Below, one piece after another: positions 20,372-28,410 of a DNA stretch of 64,000 nt. The notes below the pieces were generated by a model. It was not told the DNA's origin. It worked only from the letters and a program-made list of their open reading frames with translations, and did no database searches. How positions within the stretch are numbered: the stretch's first letter is position 1; every line of letters begins with the position of its first letter. A program made the position numbers and the translations under genes. Origin of the DNA: a virus; the IMG/VR virus record IMGVR_UViG_3300046820_004106, positions 58,088-122,087 of that record; one strand, given 5' to 3'.

Positions 20372-20424
20372 ATTGAGTGTTTTCCTTAAAGAAATAACGA
20401 ATCGCTTAAACAAAAGTTTAATTA

Positions 20425-21378
20425 TTACCAAACAAACTTTTCTTTGTAATACTTGACAATATGCTTAATTTCTTCATCAAAAACACATTCAGGTACCCAT
20501 CCCAATGCTCTAATTTTTGAATCATCAAGGGCATATCTAACATCCTGACCTGGTCTATGAACATCAAAGTTAATATAATCTGAATGTAAATATTCAGCTT
20601 CAGGATAAAACTCTTCAATAATTTTATAAACAGTATCCAAATTAGATTGCTCAAAACCACCAGCAATATTAAAAGTTTCGTTCTTGACACCTGCTTCGAT
20701 TATAGTTAATACTGCTCTGGCTGTATCTTTTGCATGAAGCCAATTTCTAACAGGTGTTCCATTGTTATGTAATGGAATTTTTCTACCTAATGACAAAAAT
20801 TTACAAGCTTTAGGAATTAATTTTTCAACATATTGACCTATACCGTAGTTATTAGTAGGCCTCAATATCACGTAAGGTAATTTATAAGTACGAGACCAAG
20901 CTGTTATTAATTGATCTGCTGCTGCCTTAGTGGCAGAATAAGGATTTGATGGTCTGAGTAAATCAGTTTCATTGTGAGCACCATCAGAAATATCACCATA
21001 AACCTCATCAGTACTAAAGTGAAGAAAAGTAGGCAAAACATAACCTTCTTTTTTATAATCTTTTAAAAGTTCAAGAATGTTATATACGCCAACTACATTA
21101 CTCTGCAAAAAATCTTCACTTTTACGAATCGAATTATCAACATGAGTTTCAGCAGCAATATTTATAAAATAGTCACAATCTACAAGTCTATCAATCTGAC
21201 AAATGTTTTTCTTTTCAAATTTAAATTTTGAATAAGTATTGAAAATTTTTAAGCAATCAGAATCAGATGCATATGTACAATCATCTATTCCATATACATA
21301 CCAACCTTTATCAAGTAATAATTGAGTAACATATCTTCCTATAAAACCTAAACAACCTGTCACATAAACTATTTTCAT
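20425..21378 (-). CDS. dTDP-glucose 4,6-dehydratase-like (RmlB family)
   Basis: This extended SDR has TGCLGFIGRYVTQLL at the N-terminus, then the RmlB-type sites AAETHVDNSI, HFSTDEVYGD (catalytic Thr-Asp-Glu), YSATKAAAD (YxxxK), RPTNNYGIGQYVEKLIP and a closing HRPGQDVRYALD. It should convert a nucleotide-diphosphoglucose to the 4-keto-6-deoxy sugar. The motifs fit dTDP-glucose enzymes better than the CDP-glucose type. I start it at 21378 because AAGGAAAT stands just before the double ATG there; upstream in-frame codons back to 21414 overlap the preceding gene. The product could feed the DdhC-like enzyme encoded just upstream. Confidence 0.9.
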   Translation of the reverse strand: MKIVYVTGCLGFIGRYVTQLLLDKGWYVYGIDDCTYASDSDCLKIFNTYSKFKFEKKNICQIDRLVDCDYFINIAAETHVDNSIRKSEDFLQSNVVGVYNILELLKDYKKEGYVLPTFLHFSTDEVYGDISDGAHNETDLLRPSNPYSATKAAADQLITAWSRTYKLPYVILRPTNNYGIGQYVEKLIPKACKFLSLGRKIPLHNNGTPVRNWLHAKDTARAVLTIIEAGVKNETFNIAGGFEQSNLDTVYKIIEEFYPEAEYLHSDYINFDVHRPGQDVRYALDDSKIRALGWVPECVFDEEIKHIVKYYKEKFVW

Positions 21379-21400
21379 CATATTTCCTTGATATGCCAAT

Positions 21401-22717
21401 TTACTGCTTTTCACTTACAAAATGATCAACAATTTCGCCAATGTAAGCTATTTGTTCTTCCGTTATTACAGGAGAAGTACCTAAGAAGAAAGTATCTGTT
21501 GTAATTTTCTTAGCTATAGGAAAATCATTTAAATCCATATCACCAACTAAATGACTATAAGCAGGTTGCATTAATATATTGCCAGCAAAATATGGTCTTG
21601 TTTGAATTTTTCTTGATTCTAAATATTGACAAAATTCACTACGCTTAAAAGGAGCATTGTTTTTGATTGTGATAGGAAAAGCAAACCAATTAACATCTGA
21701 ATTCTTTTGAGCAATTGGAAGAATAAAATAATCATCGTACTTACTGAAAATATCAAATAATAACTTATAATTTCTTTGACGTAAATTCTTTATCTCTTTA
21801 AGTTTTTCAATTTGAGCTAGTAACATTGATGCCTGTACTTCTATTGGCTTTAAGTTATATCCAATTTCTTCATAAACATATTTATGATCAAATACTTCCC
21901 CTGGCATACTTGGAAGCCATTCAGAAAATCTTTTATTACAAGCACCACACTCTGTAATATTTTGTTTGCCAATACAAAAACAACCACGACCCCAATCACG
22001 AATGGAACGAATGACTTTTTCCAATCCTTCATCATTACAAACAACTAAGCCGCCCTCTCCACAAGTAATATGGTGAGCTGGATAAAAGGAACAAGAAGCC
22101 ATCGTACCAAAACTACCCAAAGGATTACCGTCAAAAGTAGATCCTAAAGCGTCACAACAATCCTCAAGTAAAATTAAACCATAATGATCAATAATATCTA
22201 AAAGCCTGTACATATCAGGAGGATTTCCTAATACATGAGCGAAAGTAATAATTTTAATTTCTGGATCCGCTTGTAATGTAGCCTCAACATCATCTAAATT
22301 TAAATTCAAACCATCTAAACAAATATCTACAAATACTGGCTTAAATCTACATTGAAAAATAGGGTTAATTGTTGTGGGAAAACCAGCAATAGGAGTAAGT
22401 ACCTTAGTTCCTTCAGGCAAATTCAAGTATCTTTTTGATTTTAAAGCAGACATCATCAAAAGATTTGAACTACTACCAGAATTAGTAAGCAAAGCATGGT
22501 TTCTGCCAAATAATGCAGCTAATTTGTTTTCAGCTTTATATGCTTCTGAACCTAAAACTAACCAGCCATCTAATAAAGTAGAGATAGATCTTGTAATTTC
22601 TGCTTGATCAAAATAAGGACCAGCATAATGAACATAATCTTTACCTGGTTTCCATTTTTTCTTCGGCTCAGATTTTATATACTCTTCAATAAGTTTTAAA
22701 AGATCTTCTTTTGACAT
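21401..22717 (-). CDS. DdhC/RfbH-like nucleotide-sugar 3-dehydratase
   Basis: This 438-residue PLP-fold (DegT/DnrJ/EryC1) protein has SFYPAHHITCGEGGLVV, where His replaces the usual PLP-binding Lys. That is the mark of CDP-4-keto-6-deoxyglucose 3-dehydratase (E1), which uses PMP and an iron-sulfur cluster. A cysteine cluster (GRGCFCIGKQ ... ECGACNKRF) in the expected position supports the [2Fe-2S] site. Length matches the family. The product would be a 3-deoxy sugar precursor. The partner reductase (E3) is not in the window. A TATAAT box lies 6 bases before the ATG, predicting a leaderless transcript that probably starts the glycan operon running to 12490. Confidence 0.9.
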   Translation of the reverse strand: MSKEDLLKLIEEYIKSEPKKKWKPGKDYVHYAGPYFDQAEITRSISTLLDGWLVLGSEAYKAENKLAALFGRNHALLTNSGSSSNLLMMSALKSKRYLNLPEGTKVLTPIAGFPTTINPIFQCRFKPVFVDICLDGLNLNLDDVEATLQADPEIKIITFAHVLGNPPDMYRLLDIIDHYGLILLEDCCDALGSTFDGNPLGSFGTMASCSFYPAHHITCGEGGLVVCNDEGLEKVIRSIRDWGRGCFCIGKQNITECGACNKRFSEWLPSMPGEVFDHKYVYEEIGYNLKPIEVQASMLLAQIEKLKEIKNLRQRNYKLLFDIFSKYDDYFILPIAQKNSDVNWFAFPITIKNNAPFKRSEFCQYLESRKIQTRPYFAGNILMQPAYSHLVGDMDLNDFPIAKKITTDTFFLGTSPVITEEQIAYIGEIVDHFVSEKQ

Positions 22718-22723
22718 AAAATA

Positions 22724-22729
22724 ATTATA
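22724..22729 (-). promoter_or_regulatory. -10 box TATAAT of a predicted leaderless promoter
   Basis: The minus strand reads TGGTATAAT, an extended -10, ending 6 bases before the ATG of the DdhC-like gene. Transcription normally starts 6-8 bases after the -10 hexamer, so the mRNA would begin at or next to the start codon. No ribosome site and no -35 match is visible; the -35 region falls in the adjacent terminator. Confidence 0.65.
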
Positions 22730-22735
22730 CCAAAT

Positions 22736-22763
22736 AAAAAAGGAGCTTCACAGCTCCTTTTTT
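22736..22763 (-). terminator. Strong intrinsic terminator after the methyltransferase gene
   Basis: A perfect 12-bp stem (AAAAAAGGAGCT / AGCTCCTTTTTT on the minus strand) with a 4-base loop starts inside the stop codon of the upstream methyltransferase gene. The A and T runs make it work in either direction. It separates that gene from the glycan operon, whose promoter follows directly. Confidence 0.85.
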
Positions 22764-23457
22764 ATTTTATAGGCAAATCATCTTCTTCAAAAATAAGAGG
22801 ATATTTAGCTTCTGTATGACAACCAATTACCTCACCACTATGATAAAACTTGTAATCAAAATTATCTTCCCACATAAAACCTATCTCTGTAAAATGACCC
22901 TGGGGACGATCTATTCTTGAATCACTCAAATGCTCCCAATAACTGCCTTTTTCAAATCCACGAAAAACATTATCCTTCAAAGAATAAATCCACTTATGAT
23001 GAAAAAATCCACGATAACCCTTAACACCATACCATTGCTCAAAACGTAAATACTCTGCATACTTTGAAGGAACAGATACGAAACCTCTCTTAGCAATCTT
23101 CTGCAACATATCGCAAACTAAAGATGGATTACTAATATCCTCCAATGTGTGAGTGCAAATAACATAATCAAACTTGCCATTTTCTGCAACATAATCTAAA
23201 ACTTGATGCCAATTATCCCTCTGAGTTATATCAAAATCAAAGAAAATTCTGTCTGGATGAGATTGAACAAATTCATCCTTACTACCTGGATCAACAAATA
23301 TATCTACAACATGAGTAGTATGCTTACACCAAGAATTAATTCCACCACCAACATCAATTACAGTAAGATTAGGCTTACTTTCTTTAAGTTCTTCAATATA
23401 TAGGTCAACAAAAGTCCTTGGTTTTGTAAAATTTCTTATCGATTTATGAGTTATCAT
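22762..23457 (-). CDS. Class I SAM-dependent methyltransferase-like protein
   Basis: The 231-residue protein has a SAM-binding motif I (LTVIDVGGGINSWCK), an acidic motif II (VVDIFVDPGSK), and a post-core DYVICTHTLEDISNPSLV segment like those of class I methyltransferases in polysaccharide clusters. The second half contains an aromatic-rich GYRGFFHHKWIYSL segment that I cannot assign. Its start is preceded by a TATAAT box at 6 bases and it ends in a strong terminator, so it looks like a single-gene unit between the homing endonuclease and the glycan operon. Substrate unknown; sugar methylation is likely from context. Confidence 0.8.
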   Translation of the reverse strand: MITHKSIRNFTKPRTFVDLYIEELKESKPNLTVIDVGGGINSWCKHTTHVVDIFVDPGSKDEFVQSHPDRIFFDFDITQRDNWHQVLDYVAENGKFDYVICTHTLEDISNPSLVCDMLQKIAKRGFVSVPSKYAEYLRFEQWYGVKGYRGFFHHKWIYSLKDNVFRGFEKGSYWEHLSDSRIDRPQGHFTEIGFMWEDNFDYKFYHSGEVIGCHTEAKYPLIFEEDDLPIK

Positions 23458-23463
23458 AAAAAT

Positions 23464-23469
23464 ATTATA
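23464..23469 (-). promoter_or_regulatory. -10 box TATAAT before the methyltransferase gene
   Basis: GGTATAAT on the minus strand ends 6 bases before the ATG at 23457. The TAA stop of the homing endonuclease gene is embedded in the box (GTA TAA T). A leaderless mRNA is predicted. Confidence 0.62.
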
Positions 23470-24610
23470 CCTTCAACGCTTCTTCAATACACATACCCAA
23501 CTTTAATAACCTAAAACGCAACTTCTGATAATTTATCTCACAACGGATATCCTGAGACCAAGCTAATATACTTTTTTCCTCACCCTGATAAGTAAATAAA
23601 TGAGTCTTTTTCTTTGCATCAGGATTTGCCCATAAAGTTTTACCTTTGTCAGGAATAACAGTCATAGCAATCTCAGGTGGAACATTTCTTTTAAATAATC
23701 TGTCATAAAGAGTGTTTTTATCTACAATACATCTTTCATCTTTTAACCAATCAAGATAGTGCTTGTTTTCTCCCCAAGCTTCAACATATAATTGAGAACG
23801 AACATCTCTATTGTCTTTTTGAGTATGAGTTAAGTTATCTAAAATTGGTTTTATGCTACATCTGTTTACATTGTATTTCAAAGATAATTCATTTGAGTTT
23901 AAACCGTTTTTATAGTCATTTCTAATCTTTTCTGCTAAAACAAAATCAACTTTGACAGTTTGTTCCAAGTAATCTTCTTTGTTGATAAATTCATTGTATA
24001 TATCAAATTTTCTCTTAAGTCTAGTTTCTTCAGTGCTGTCCTTATAGATCCAATCTAAAAATGATTTAGTGTGATTTGAGCCAGTGTATATCAATTCATA
24101 ATATGTGTCATTGTTTTTGATTGAGCCACATTCAGAGCCATAATGTTTTTCAAATTCTGATTTCAATCTTTCAATGAATGGCAACGTACTGACAAGCTTT
24201 ACTACTAAATTTTTATTATTGGGATTATGCGCTTGAGCTAATCCAATATGACCATCACCATCAAAATAACCTCTTACAAAATGAGTTACAAATTCTTCTG
24301 GTATTTGTTCAATCCATTTAAGTTCTTGAGATTTATGTCTTGTAAGCCCAAAATTCATTAAGTCTTGAGTAATCTCTTTGGAAACAACCCACAAGTTGGC
24401 GCTTGGCAAATTTTTTCTCAAATAAATATTTCCATCATAATTTAAAAAATTCTTAAAATTTTCTAAAATATATTTATCTTTAGTATGTAGTTGTATTGAT
24501 AGCATATTTCTATGAGTAGCTAAATGACCATCTGCACATATAAATCCCAAGAAATATGCCATTTCTATTGACCAAGTCTGAAAATACTTTTCGTTTTTAG
24601 TTCTTTTCAT
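23465..24610 (-). CDS. LAGLIDADG homing endonuclease, free-standing
   Basis: The 381-residue protein has two LAGLIDADG helices, AYFLGFICADG (residues 18-28) and FVRGYFDGDG (111-120), each with its catalytic acidic residue. A C-terminal DNA-recognition part follows: a helix-turn-helix-like segment NSNELSLKYNVNRCSIKPIL (about 226-245) and two copies of a short Trp-containing repeat (HYLDWLKDERCIVD ... and SILAWSQDIRCEIN ...) found in homing-endonuclease tails. It lies directly after the capsid gene's terminator. That capsid gene carries an ORF-less group I intron 140 bases upstream of this start, so it may be the mobility enzyme for that intron. Confidence 0.9.
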   Translation of the reverse strand: MKRTKNEKYFQTWSIEMAYFLGFICADGHLATHRNMLSIQLHTKDKYILENFKNFLNYDGNIYLRKNLPSANLWVVSKEITQDLMNFGLTRHKSQELKWIEQIPEEFVTHFVRGYFDGDGHIGLAQAHNPNNKNLVVKLVSTLPFIERLKSEFEKHYGSECGSIKNNDTYYELIYTGSNHTKSFLDWIYKDSTEETRLKRKFDIYNEFINKEDYLEQTVKVDFVLAEKIRNDYKNGLNSNELSLKYNVNRCSIKPILDNLTHTQKDNRDVRSQLYVEAWGENKHYLDWLKDERCIVDKNTLYDRLFKRNVPPEIAMTVIPDKGKTLWANPDAKKKTHLFTYQGEEKSILAWSQDIRCEINYQKLRFRLLKLGMCIEEALKV

Positions 24611-24618
24611 TTGATTAA

Positions 24619-24624
24619 ATTATA
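24619..24624 (-). promoter_or_regulatory. -10 box TATAAT before the homing endonuclease gene
   Basis: AGGTATAAT on the minus strand lies 8 bases before the ATG at 24610, between the capsid terminator and the gene. No ribosome site is visible, so a leaderless or near-leaderless mRNA is predicted. Confidence 0.6.
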
Positions 24625-24652
24625 CCTTTCAAAATACTTCAGTTTTTTTGTC

Positions 24653-24687
24653 AAAATAATAGGAGGAGAATAAATCTCCCCCTACTA
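24653..24687 (-). terminator. Intrinsic terminator after capsid exon 2
   Basis: A 13-bp stem (TAGTAGGGGGAGA / TCTCCTCCTATTA on the minus strand, two G-U pairs, 5-base loop) is followed by TTTT. It stands 20 bases after the exon 2 stop codon, which supports the view that the capsid transcript really continues through the intron to here. Confidence 0.8.
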
Positions 24688-24707
24688 TAGTAAACCAGAC
24701 TATCGTC

Positions 24708-24747
24708 TCAACTCACGGAAATGCGACTGACAGCGTAATCGTTGATG
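24708..24747 (-). CDS. Major capsid gene, exon 2 (after group I intron)
   Basis: After removal of the intron at 24748-25035 the capsid reading frame continues here for 40 bases and ends at TGA. The ligated exons read ...GFAL then INDYAVSRISVS. Without splicing the frame instead reads ...GFALIQDYAVSRISIN and stops at 24996. Both products are 284 residues long. A terminator 20 bases downstream and the match of the exon junction to the intron guide sequence support this exon. Confidence 0.82.
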
Positions 24748-25035
24748 CTCCTGTTCGGTTTAGGCTCTTTATCCTAAACTTACCTCCTCATTTCTAAGGA
24801 GTGTCGGACTATATCTTCATCTACTAGAGATGCTTCGCACTCTTGGAAATTTCATCCGTTCTGGATTACTTTTTCTAGTCTCTGAACCTTCTAAATATTC
24901 CTATTTAGCTTGGTTGCTGATTGCCATATCTTTCGACTTAGGTTTCCAGCAATTCACGAAGTTTGTTCTATAATGTCGCCATTATAGAGCCCCCATTAAT
25001 TAATACTGATTCTACTTACAGCGTAATCTTGGATA
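24748..25035 (-). ncRNA. Self-splicing group I intron in the major capsid gene
   Basis: This 288-nt element shows the conserved group I core in order on the minus strand: P at 24940-24954 (AATTGCTGGAAACCT), Q at 24907-24922 (AATCAGCAACCAAGCT), R at 24875-24886 (TTCAGAGACTAG) and S at 24806-24817 (AAGATATAGTCC). A P2 hairpin with a GCGA tetraloop lies at 24968-24987, and P9-type hairpins precede the 3' end. The guide ATGGGGGC (24989-24996) pairs with the ligated exons GCCCU|CAU over all 8 positions, with the required U-G wobble at the 5' splice site and G as the last intron base. It has no internal protein gene, but its first 40 nt encode a mimic of exon 2. Confidence 0.92.
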
Positions 25036-25850
25036 AGGGCGAATCCGAGCTCTTCATAAACAACCCAGCCTAATCTCAATCTCTTTGGATCGTCAGCTGG
25101 AAGAACTGTGATGTCTTGGCGAACTGGCATTGCACCAACAAATTGGGCAGGTGCGAGAACGTAAACACTGTTCTTAGGAACCATTGTGGAAACGTGGATG
25201 TCTGCGGAATAAATATGTCCGTAGAGACCAGTCATAAGAATATCTCTTTGAGTTGCCTCATCGAAGAATTCCTTACCCCAGTTTCTGATATCCTTGTAGC
25301 GTTGTGGGTGAAGAACAACCTTAGCACCGATCAACTCGTGCTCTTCAATGAGGGTCAACGCAAGGTTGACGTTCTCTGGTTGGAGAGTACCGGAAACGGA
25401 AATTGCTTGGTCAGTTGGAACGCCAGCGTTGATAACCTTGAAGACTTCGGTATCTTCTTGTCTTTGGAGGGAGTCCTTAGCACGAACTTGAGCTCTATCG
25501 ACAATGTAGAATCTTCTTTGGCGAATTTCGTTCAAGCGGATTTGTGGGTGTGCAGCTAATTCAACTGTAGGAACGAGAAGCTCTTCAGCCTCAACTTCTG
25601 CAGTAGGAACAGCACCACGCTTAGGAATGACGTATGACTTGACAGCAACGTCTCTCTCGTAGCGAGCAAGAGCGCCTTGTGGGAGCTCATCAACCATCAA
25701 AAGCTTTCGACCGATGGCTTGGTACATGAGGGAGGTCTTGATTGGCTCAACCATTGCTTGTGCAAGAGCTGTGCGTCCCTCTGGAGTCTCGAGAGCCATT
25801 GCAATAATGGATTCTCTTTGCTCATTTGTGTTTCTCTTAATCATTGACAT
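24996..25850 (-). CDS. Major capsid protein, HK97-fold type (exon 1 plus readthrough end)
   Basis: The 284-residue product looks like an HK97-fold major capsid protein: an N-arm helix, a long beta-hairpin region near YVIPKRGAVPTAEVEAEEL, then VYVLAPAQFVGAMPVRQDI and a P-domain end GWVVYEELGFAL. Its place after the portal, protease and core genes agrees. The true exon 1 is 25036-25850; the coordinates given follow the unspliced frame to its TAA. Splicing replaces the last 12 residues with a near-identical set. Start: AAGGAG lies 11 bases before the ATG. Codons use more C and G at third positions than neighbouring glycan genes, as expected for a highly expressed gene. Confidence 0.92.
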   Translation of the reverse strand: MSMIKRNTNEQRESIIAMALETPEGRTALAQAMVEPIKTSLMYQAIGRKLLMVDELPQGALARYERDVAVKSYVIPKRGAVPTAEVEAEELLVPTVELAAHPQIRLNEIRQRRFYIVDRAQVRAKDSLQRQEDTEVFKVINAGVPTDQAISVSGTLQPENVNLALTLIEEHELIGAKVVLHPQRYKDIRNWGKEFFDEATQRDILMTGLYGHIYSADIHVSTMVPKNSVYVLAPAQFVGAMPVRQDITVLPADDPKRLRLGWVVYEELGFALIQDYAVSRISIN

Positions 25851-25883
25851 TTGAATAATTCTCCTTAAAAAATTCTTTACCGA

Positions 25884-26537
25884 TTAGACGCCACTAAGTT
25901 GGGTGAAGTAAAGAAGGCCAGCTGCAGAGTCATAAGAATCAACTCTACCAACGATAACGCCGTCTGTTCCAACAGTGCCTAACTTGACAAGCTTACCAGC
26001 ATTTGCAACACCAGCTGCAACGGTAAGAAGATCACCTACAGCAGGTGTCCAGCCAGCAGCAACACCATCAGTGGTGATGTTTGTGGATGCAACTGATGCA
26101 AATCTGTCGGTAATAAATTGTGCGCCTGGGGTATTGAAAACGCCAACACCTCTTCTTGGACCTTCGTATCCTGAAGAACCAGCAGTTGGGTTTGTAACAC
26201 CATTGACGTTCTCAGCCAAGAAGTCGCCAATAGCTCTCTTTGAAACAACATAAAAACCGTTGTTGTTTGCTTGAAGAACACCAGAAGCGTCGGTGTATGA
26301 AGATCCAACTGGATCAGCAAGAATCATAGTGTTGCCGGTTCTAGCTGTATCATCAGCTGAGAAGCCAACAAACTTACCTAATTGTTGTTGAAGTGTTGTA
26401 AAACCAGTTGCTGATCTGTATGCAGCAGCTACAGTTCCGTCAGATTGAAGGAAAAGAGCATCACCTGCAAGCCATGAGCCAGAAGCAGCTGTGTTGTAGT
26501 TTGCAACTACGAGTGTGTTTAATGCACGAATAGCCAT
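25884..26537 (-). CDS. Small head protein, probable capsid decoration protein
   Basis: The 217-residue protein is rich in Ala, Gly, Thr and Val with few charges, predicted all-beta, and sits between the core-type gene and the major capsid gene, the usual place of a decoration or head-stabilising protein. Repeating turns such as GDALFLQSDGTVA and TVGTDGVIVGRVDSYD fit a beta-barrel or fibre-like fold. A strong TAGGAG ribosome site precedes the ATG, and codon use resembles that of the capsid gene, suggesting high expression. There is no direct family match by eye; the role is inferred from order and composition. Confidence 0.76.
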   Translation of the reverse strand: MAIRALNTLVVANYNTAASGSWLAGDALFLQSDGTVAAAYRSATGFTTLQQQLGKFVGFSADDTARTGNTMILADPVGSSYTDASGVLQANNNGFYVVSKRAIGDFLAENVNGVTNPTAGSSGYEGPRRGVGVFNTPGAQFITDRFASVASTNITTDGVAAGWTPAVGDLLTVAAGVANAGKLVKLGTVGTDGVIVGRVDSYDSAAGLLYFTQLSGV

Positions 26538-26570
26538 TGTTTATGTCTCCTAATTATTTGTGTGAGGAAA

Positions 26571-28241
26571 TTAGTCCTCGATTTTTGGCATTGTCCAAGT
26601 ACCCTTGAGAGCGCCTTGGATGTCAAGAGCTGCACTATTGTTGGATAAACCACCACTTAATGCAGGAGATGTAGATACGCCTAATGTTGAAGCGGTTCTA
26701 GTACTCATTCTTTCAGCTGCAGCAGCTGCAACTCTTTCGGTTGAAGACTGTGCGGACTTAAGTAAGAGTTTGGTTTGTCTGATCATAGAATCAGACTTAA
26801 GACCATCGTTGATCATTTGTTCTGCATATGAATCAACTTCTTCGGAAGTAATAATTCCAGCTAAAGCTAACTTTGTAGCACAGCTATAAGAAGTTTTGAC
26901 TCTTGCAAGATCAACTGCAGATGACTTGAGTTGATTTACAGTGTTGTATGCATCATTCAACTCAACTTGAGTGTCATTGATTTTCTTTTGTGTATTAACA
27001 TGTTGTCTTGTGTCAACATTTTGTGCTTCAACTTCCTTGTCTTTAGACTCAGCATTTGTTGGGCAATCCTTGTTTGCACACTTGGTGTTTGGATCTTCCA
27101 TAGCTGCTTCTGACAATCTCATAGAAGCGCCACAAGTTGTACACTCTACATCATGCTCATCTTTTGAAGCACCAACTGTTCTGGTGGTCTTATGTGGCAT
27201 TGAAGGCATTTGAGTTGGAATTTCTGGTTGATCAGCATCTTCAAGTCCTTCGGAAGGATTCTCTAGCTTGTTCCAATCAACTGTATACTCTAATGAGCCA
27301 TCTCCAGAACCTTCAAACTTACTAGGCTTTGTGACTGAAGGGAATTCTAATGAATCTGGATTCATTGTAGGAACTCTTTGTTCAGCCCAAGTTGGATTTT
27401 GTTCCTTGAGTGAGTTACCCTCACTGTTTTCCATTGTCATGCTTGGGTAATCAACTTCACCCATCATGTCAACCAAATCTTCGTTATACTTAAATGAGGC
27501 TGACGCTGGATAAGTTTCTTCTTCTGAAGCAATCTTCTTGAGAATTTCTTCTCTTTCAGCTCTTCTTAAGAGAGCTTCTCTCTGTGCCTTGCGCTCAGCC
27601 AATGCTTGTTTAGTCATTGATCTAACCTCGTTGCTTTTTTTCATAAATTGTGTTTCATTGTCTTCGTCATCATCTGACTCATCTTCTGAATCCATATCAT
27701 CTTCGTCATCGTTAAAATGGGTGATATCTTCATCATCATCTTCGTCAGAATCATCATCTCCGCCAAGAAGATTATCTAGCGCCTCTTGCACAGCTTTTTG
27801 TGCTTGGTCTACCATATCAGCGGGAACTTCAATCTCAAAAGTGGCGACATCATCACTATCTTCTACTTCGTCTTCGTCTTCCATATCTTTATCAGACATG
27901 TCATCGTCATCTACATCTTCTGAATCTTCATCACTCTCAAAGTGATGAAATTCCATATCATCGTCATCATCATCAGAATTATCGTTTGCGAAGTCAACAG
28001 TCTCTTTACCATGATCAAGGTTCAAGTTAGAAACATCAAGACCAGCTTCTCTTGCAATGTTTGGAAGATACTTTGCTCTAATTGCTTTTGCGACAACAAC
28101 AGCTTCATTTGTTTCCAAAGATGCTGTCTTTTCCATGTCGGAAACGCAGTTCATAAGATCTTCCTTATCAGTTGCATTAATTTCAGCTAATCTCATTGCT
28201 GCATATCTTTCTTGATTGGCTTTATTCGAATTTTTATTCAT
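26571..28241 (-). CDS. Acidic head-core or scaffold-like protein with zinc ribbon
   Basis: This 556-residue protein has a very acidic middle (about residues 85-210, runs of Asp and Glu) flanked by helical, Lys/Arg-containing segments. That composition fits a prohead core or scaffold, and it lies just before the decoration and capsid genes. A small zinc-ribbon motif, CTTCGASM ... CANKDCP, occurs around residues 368-393. The C-terminal third (DTRQHVNTQKKINDTQ onward) looks coiled-coil and Ala-rich. SD-like GGAAGC precedes the ATG. The 170-base gap upstream (28242-28410) contains the terminator of the protease gene and no gene I can support. Confidence 0.74.
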   Translation of the reverse strand: MNKNSNKANQERYAAMRLAEINATDKEDLMNCVSDMEKTASLETNEAVVVAKAIRAKYLPNIAREAGLDVSNLNLDHGKETVDFANDNSDDDDDDMEFHHFESDEDSEDVDDDDMSDKDMEDEDEVEDSDDVATFEIEVPADMVDQAQKAVQEALDNLLGGDDDSDEDDDEDITHFNDDEDDMDSEDESDDDEDNETQFMKKSNEVRSMTKQALAERKAQREALLRRAEREEILKKIASEEETYPASASFKYNEDLVDMMGEVDYPSMTMENSEGNSLKEQNPTWAEQRVPTMNPDSLEFPSVTKPSKFEGSGDGSLEYTVDWNKLENPSEGLEDADQPEIPTQMPSMPHKTTRTVGASKDEHDVECTTCGASMRLSEAAMEDPNTKCANKDCPTNAESKDKEVEAQNVDTRQHVNTQKKINDTQVELNDAYNTVNQLKSSAVDLARVKTSYSCATKLALAGIITSEEVDSYAEQMINDGLKSDSMIRQTKLLLKSAQSSTERVAAAAAERMSTRTASTLGVSTSPALSGGLSNNSAALDIQGALKGTWTMPKIED

Positions 28242-28367
28242 TTTATGCTGCTTCCATTAATGTTTGTTTCGATTTACATTTAATTATTCAATTCAATGTA
28301 AATTTACTATTTTGTTATAGTAATAACTTTTTTTATCTTCTAGATAAGTTGTTTTTACACCTTTTTT

Positions 28368-28404
28368 TAAAGAAAATAGTGGGAGAAATAATCCCCCACT
28401 ATTT
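28368..28404 (-). terminator. Intrinsic terminator after the protease gene
   Basis: On the minus strand a 10-bp stem AAATAGTGGG / CCCACTATTT with an 11-base loop is followed by TCTTT, just after the stop at 28411. Confidence 0.7.
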
Positions 28405-28410
28405 ATCAAA

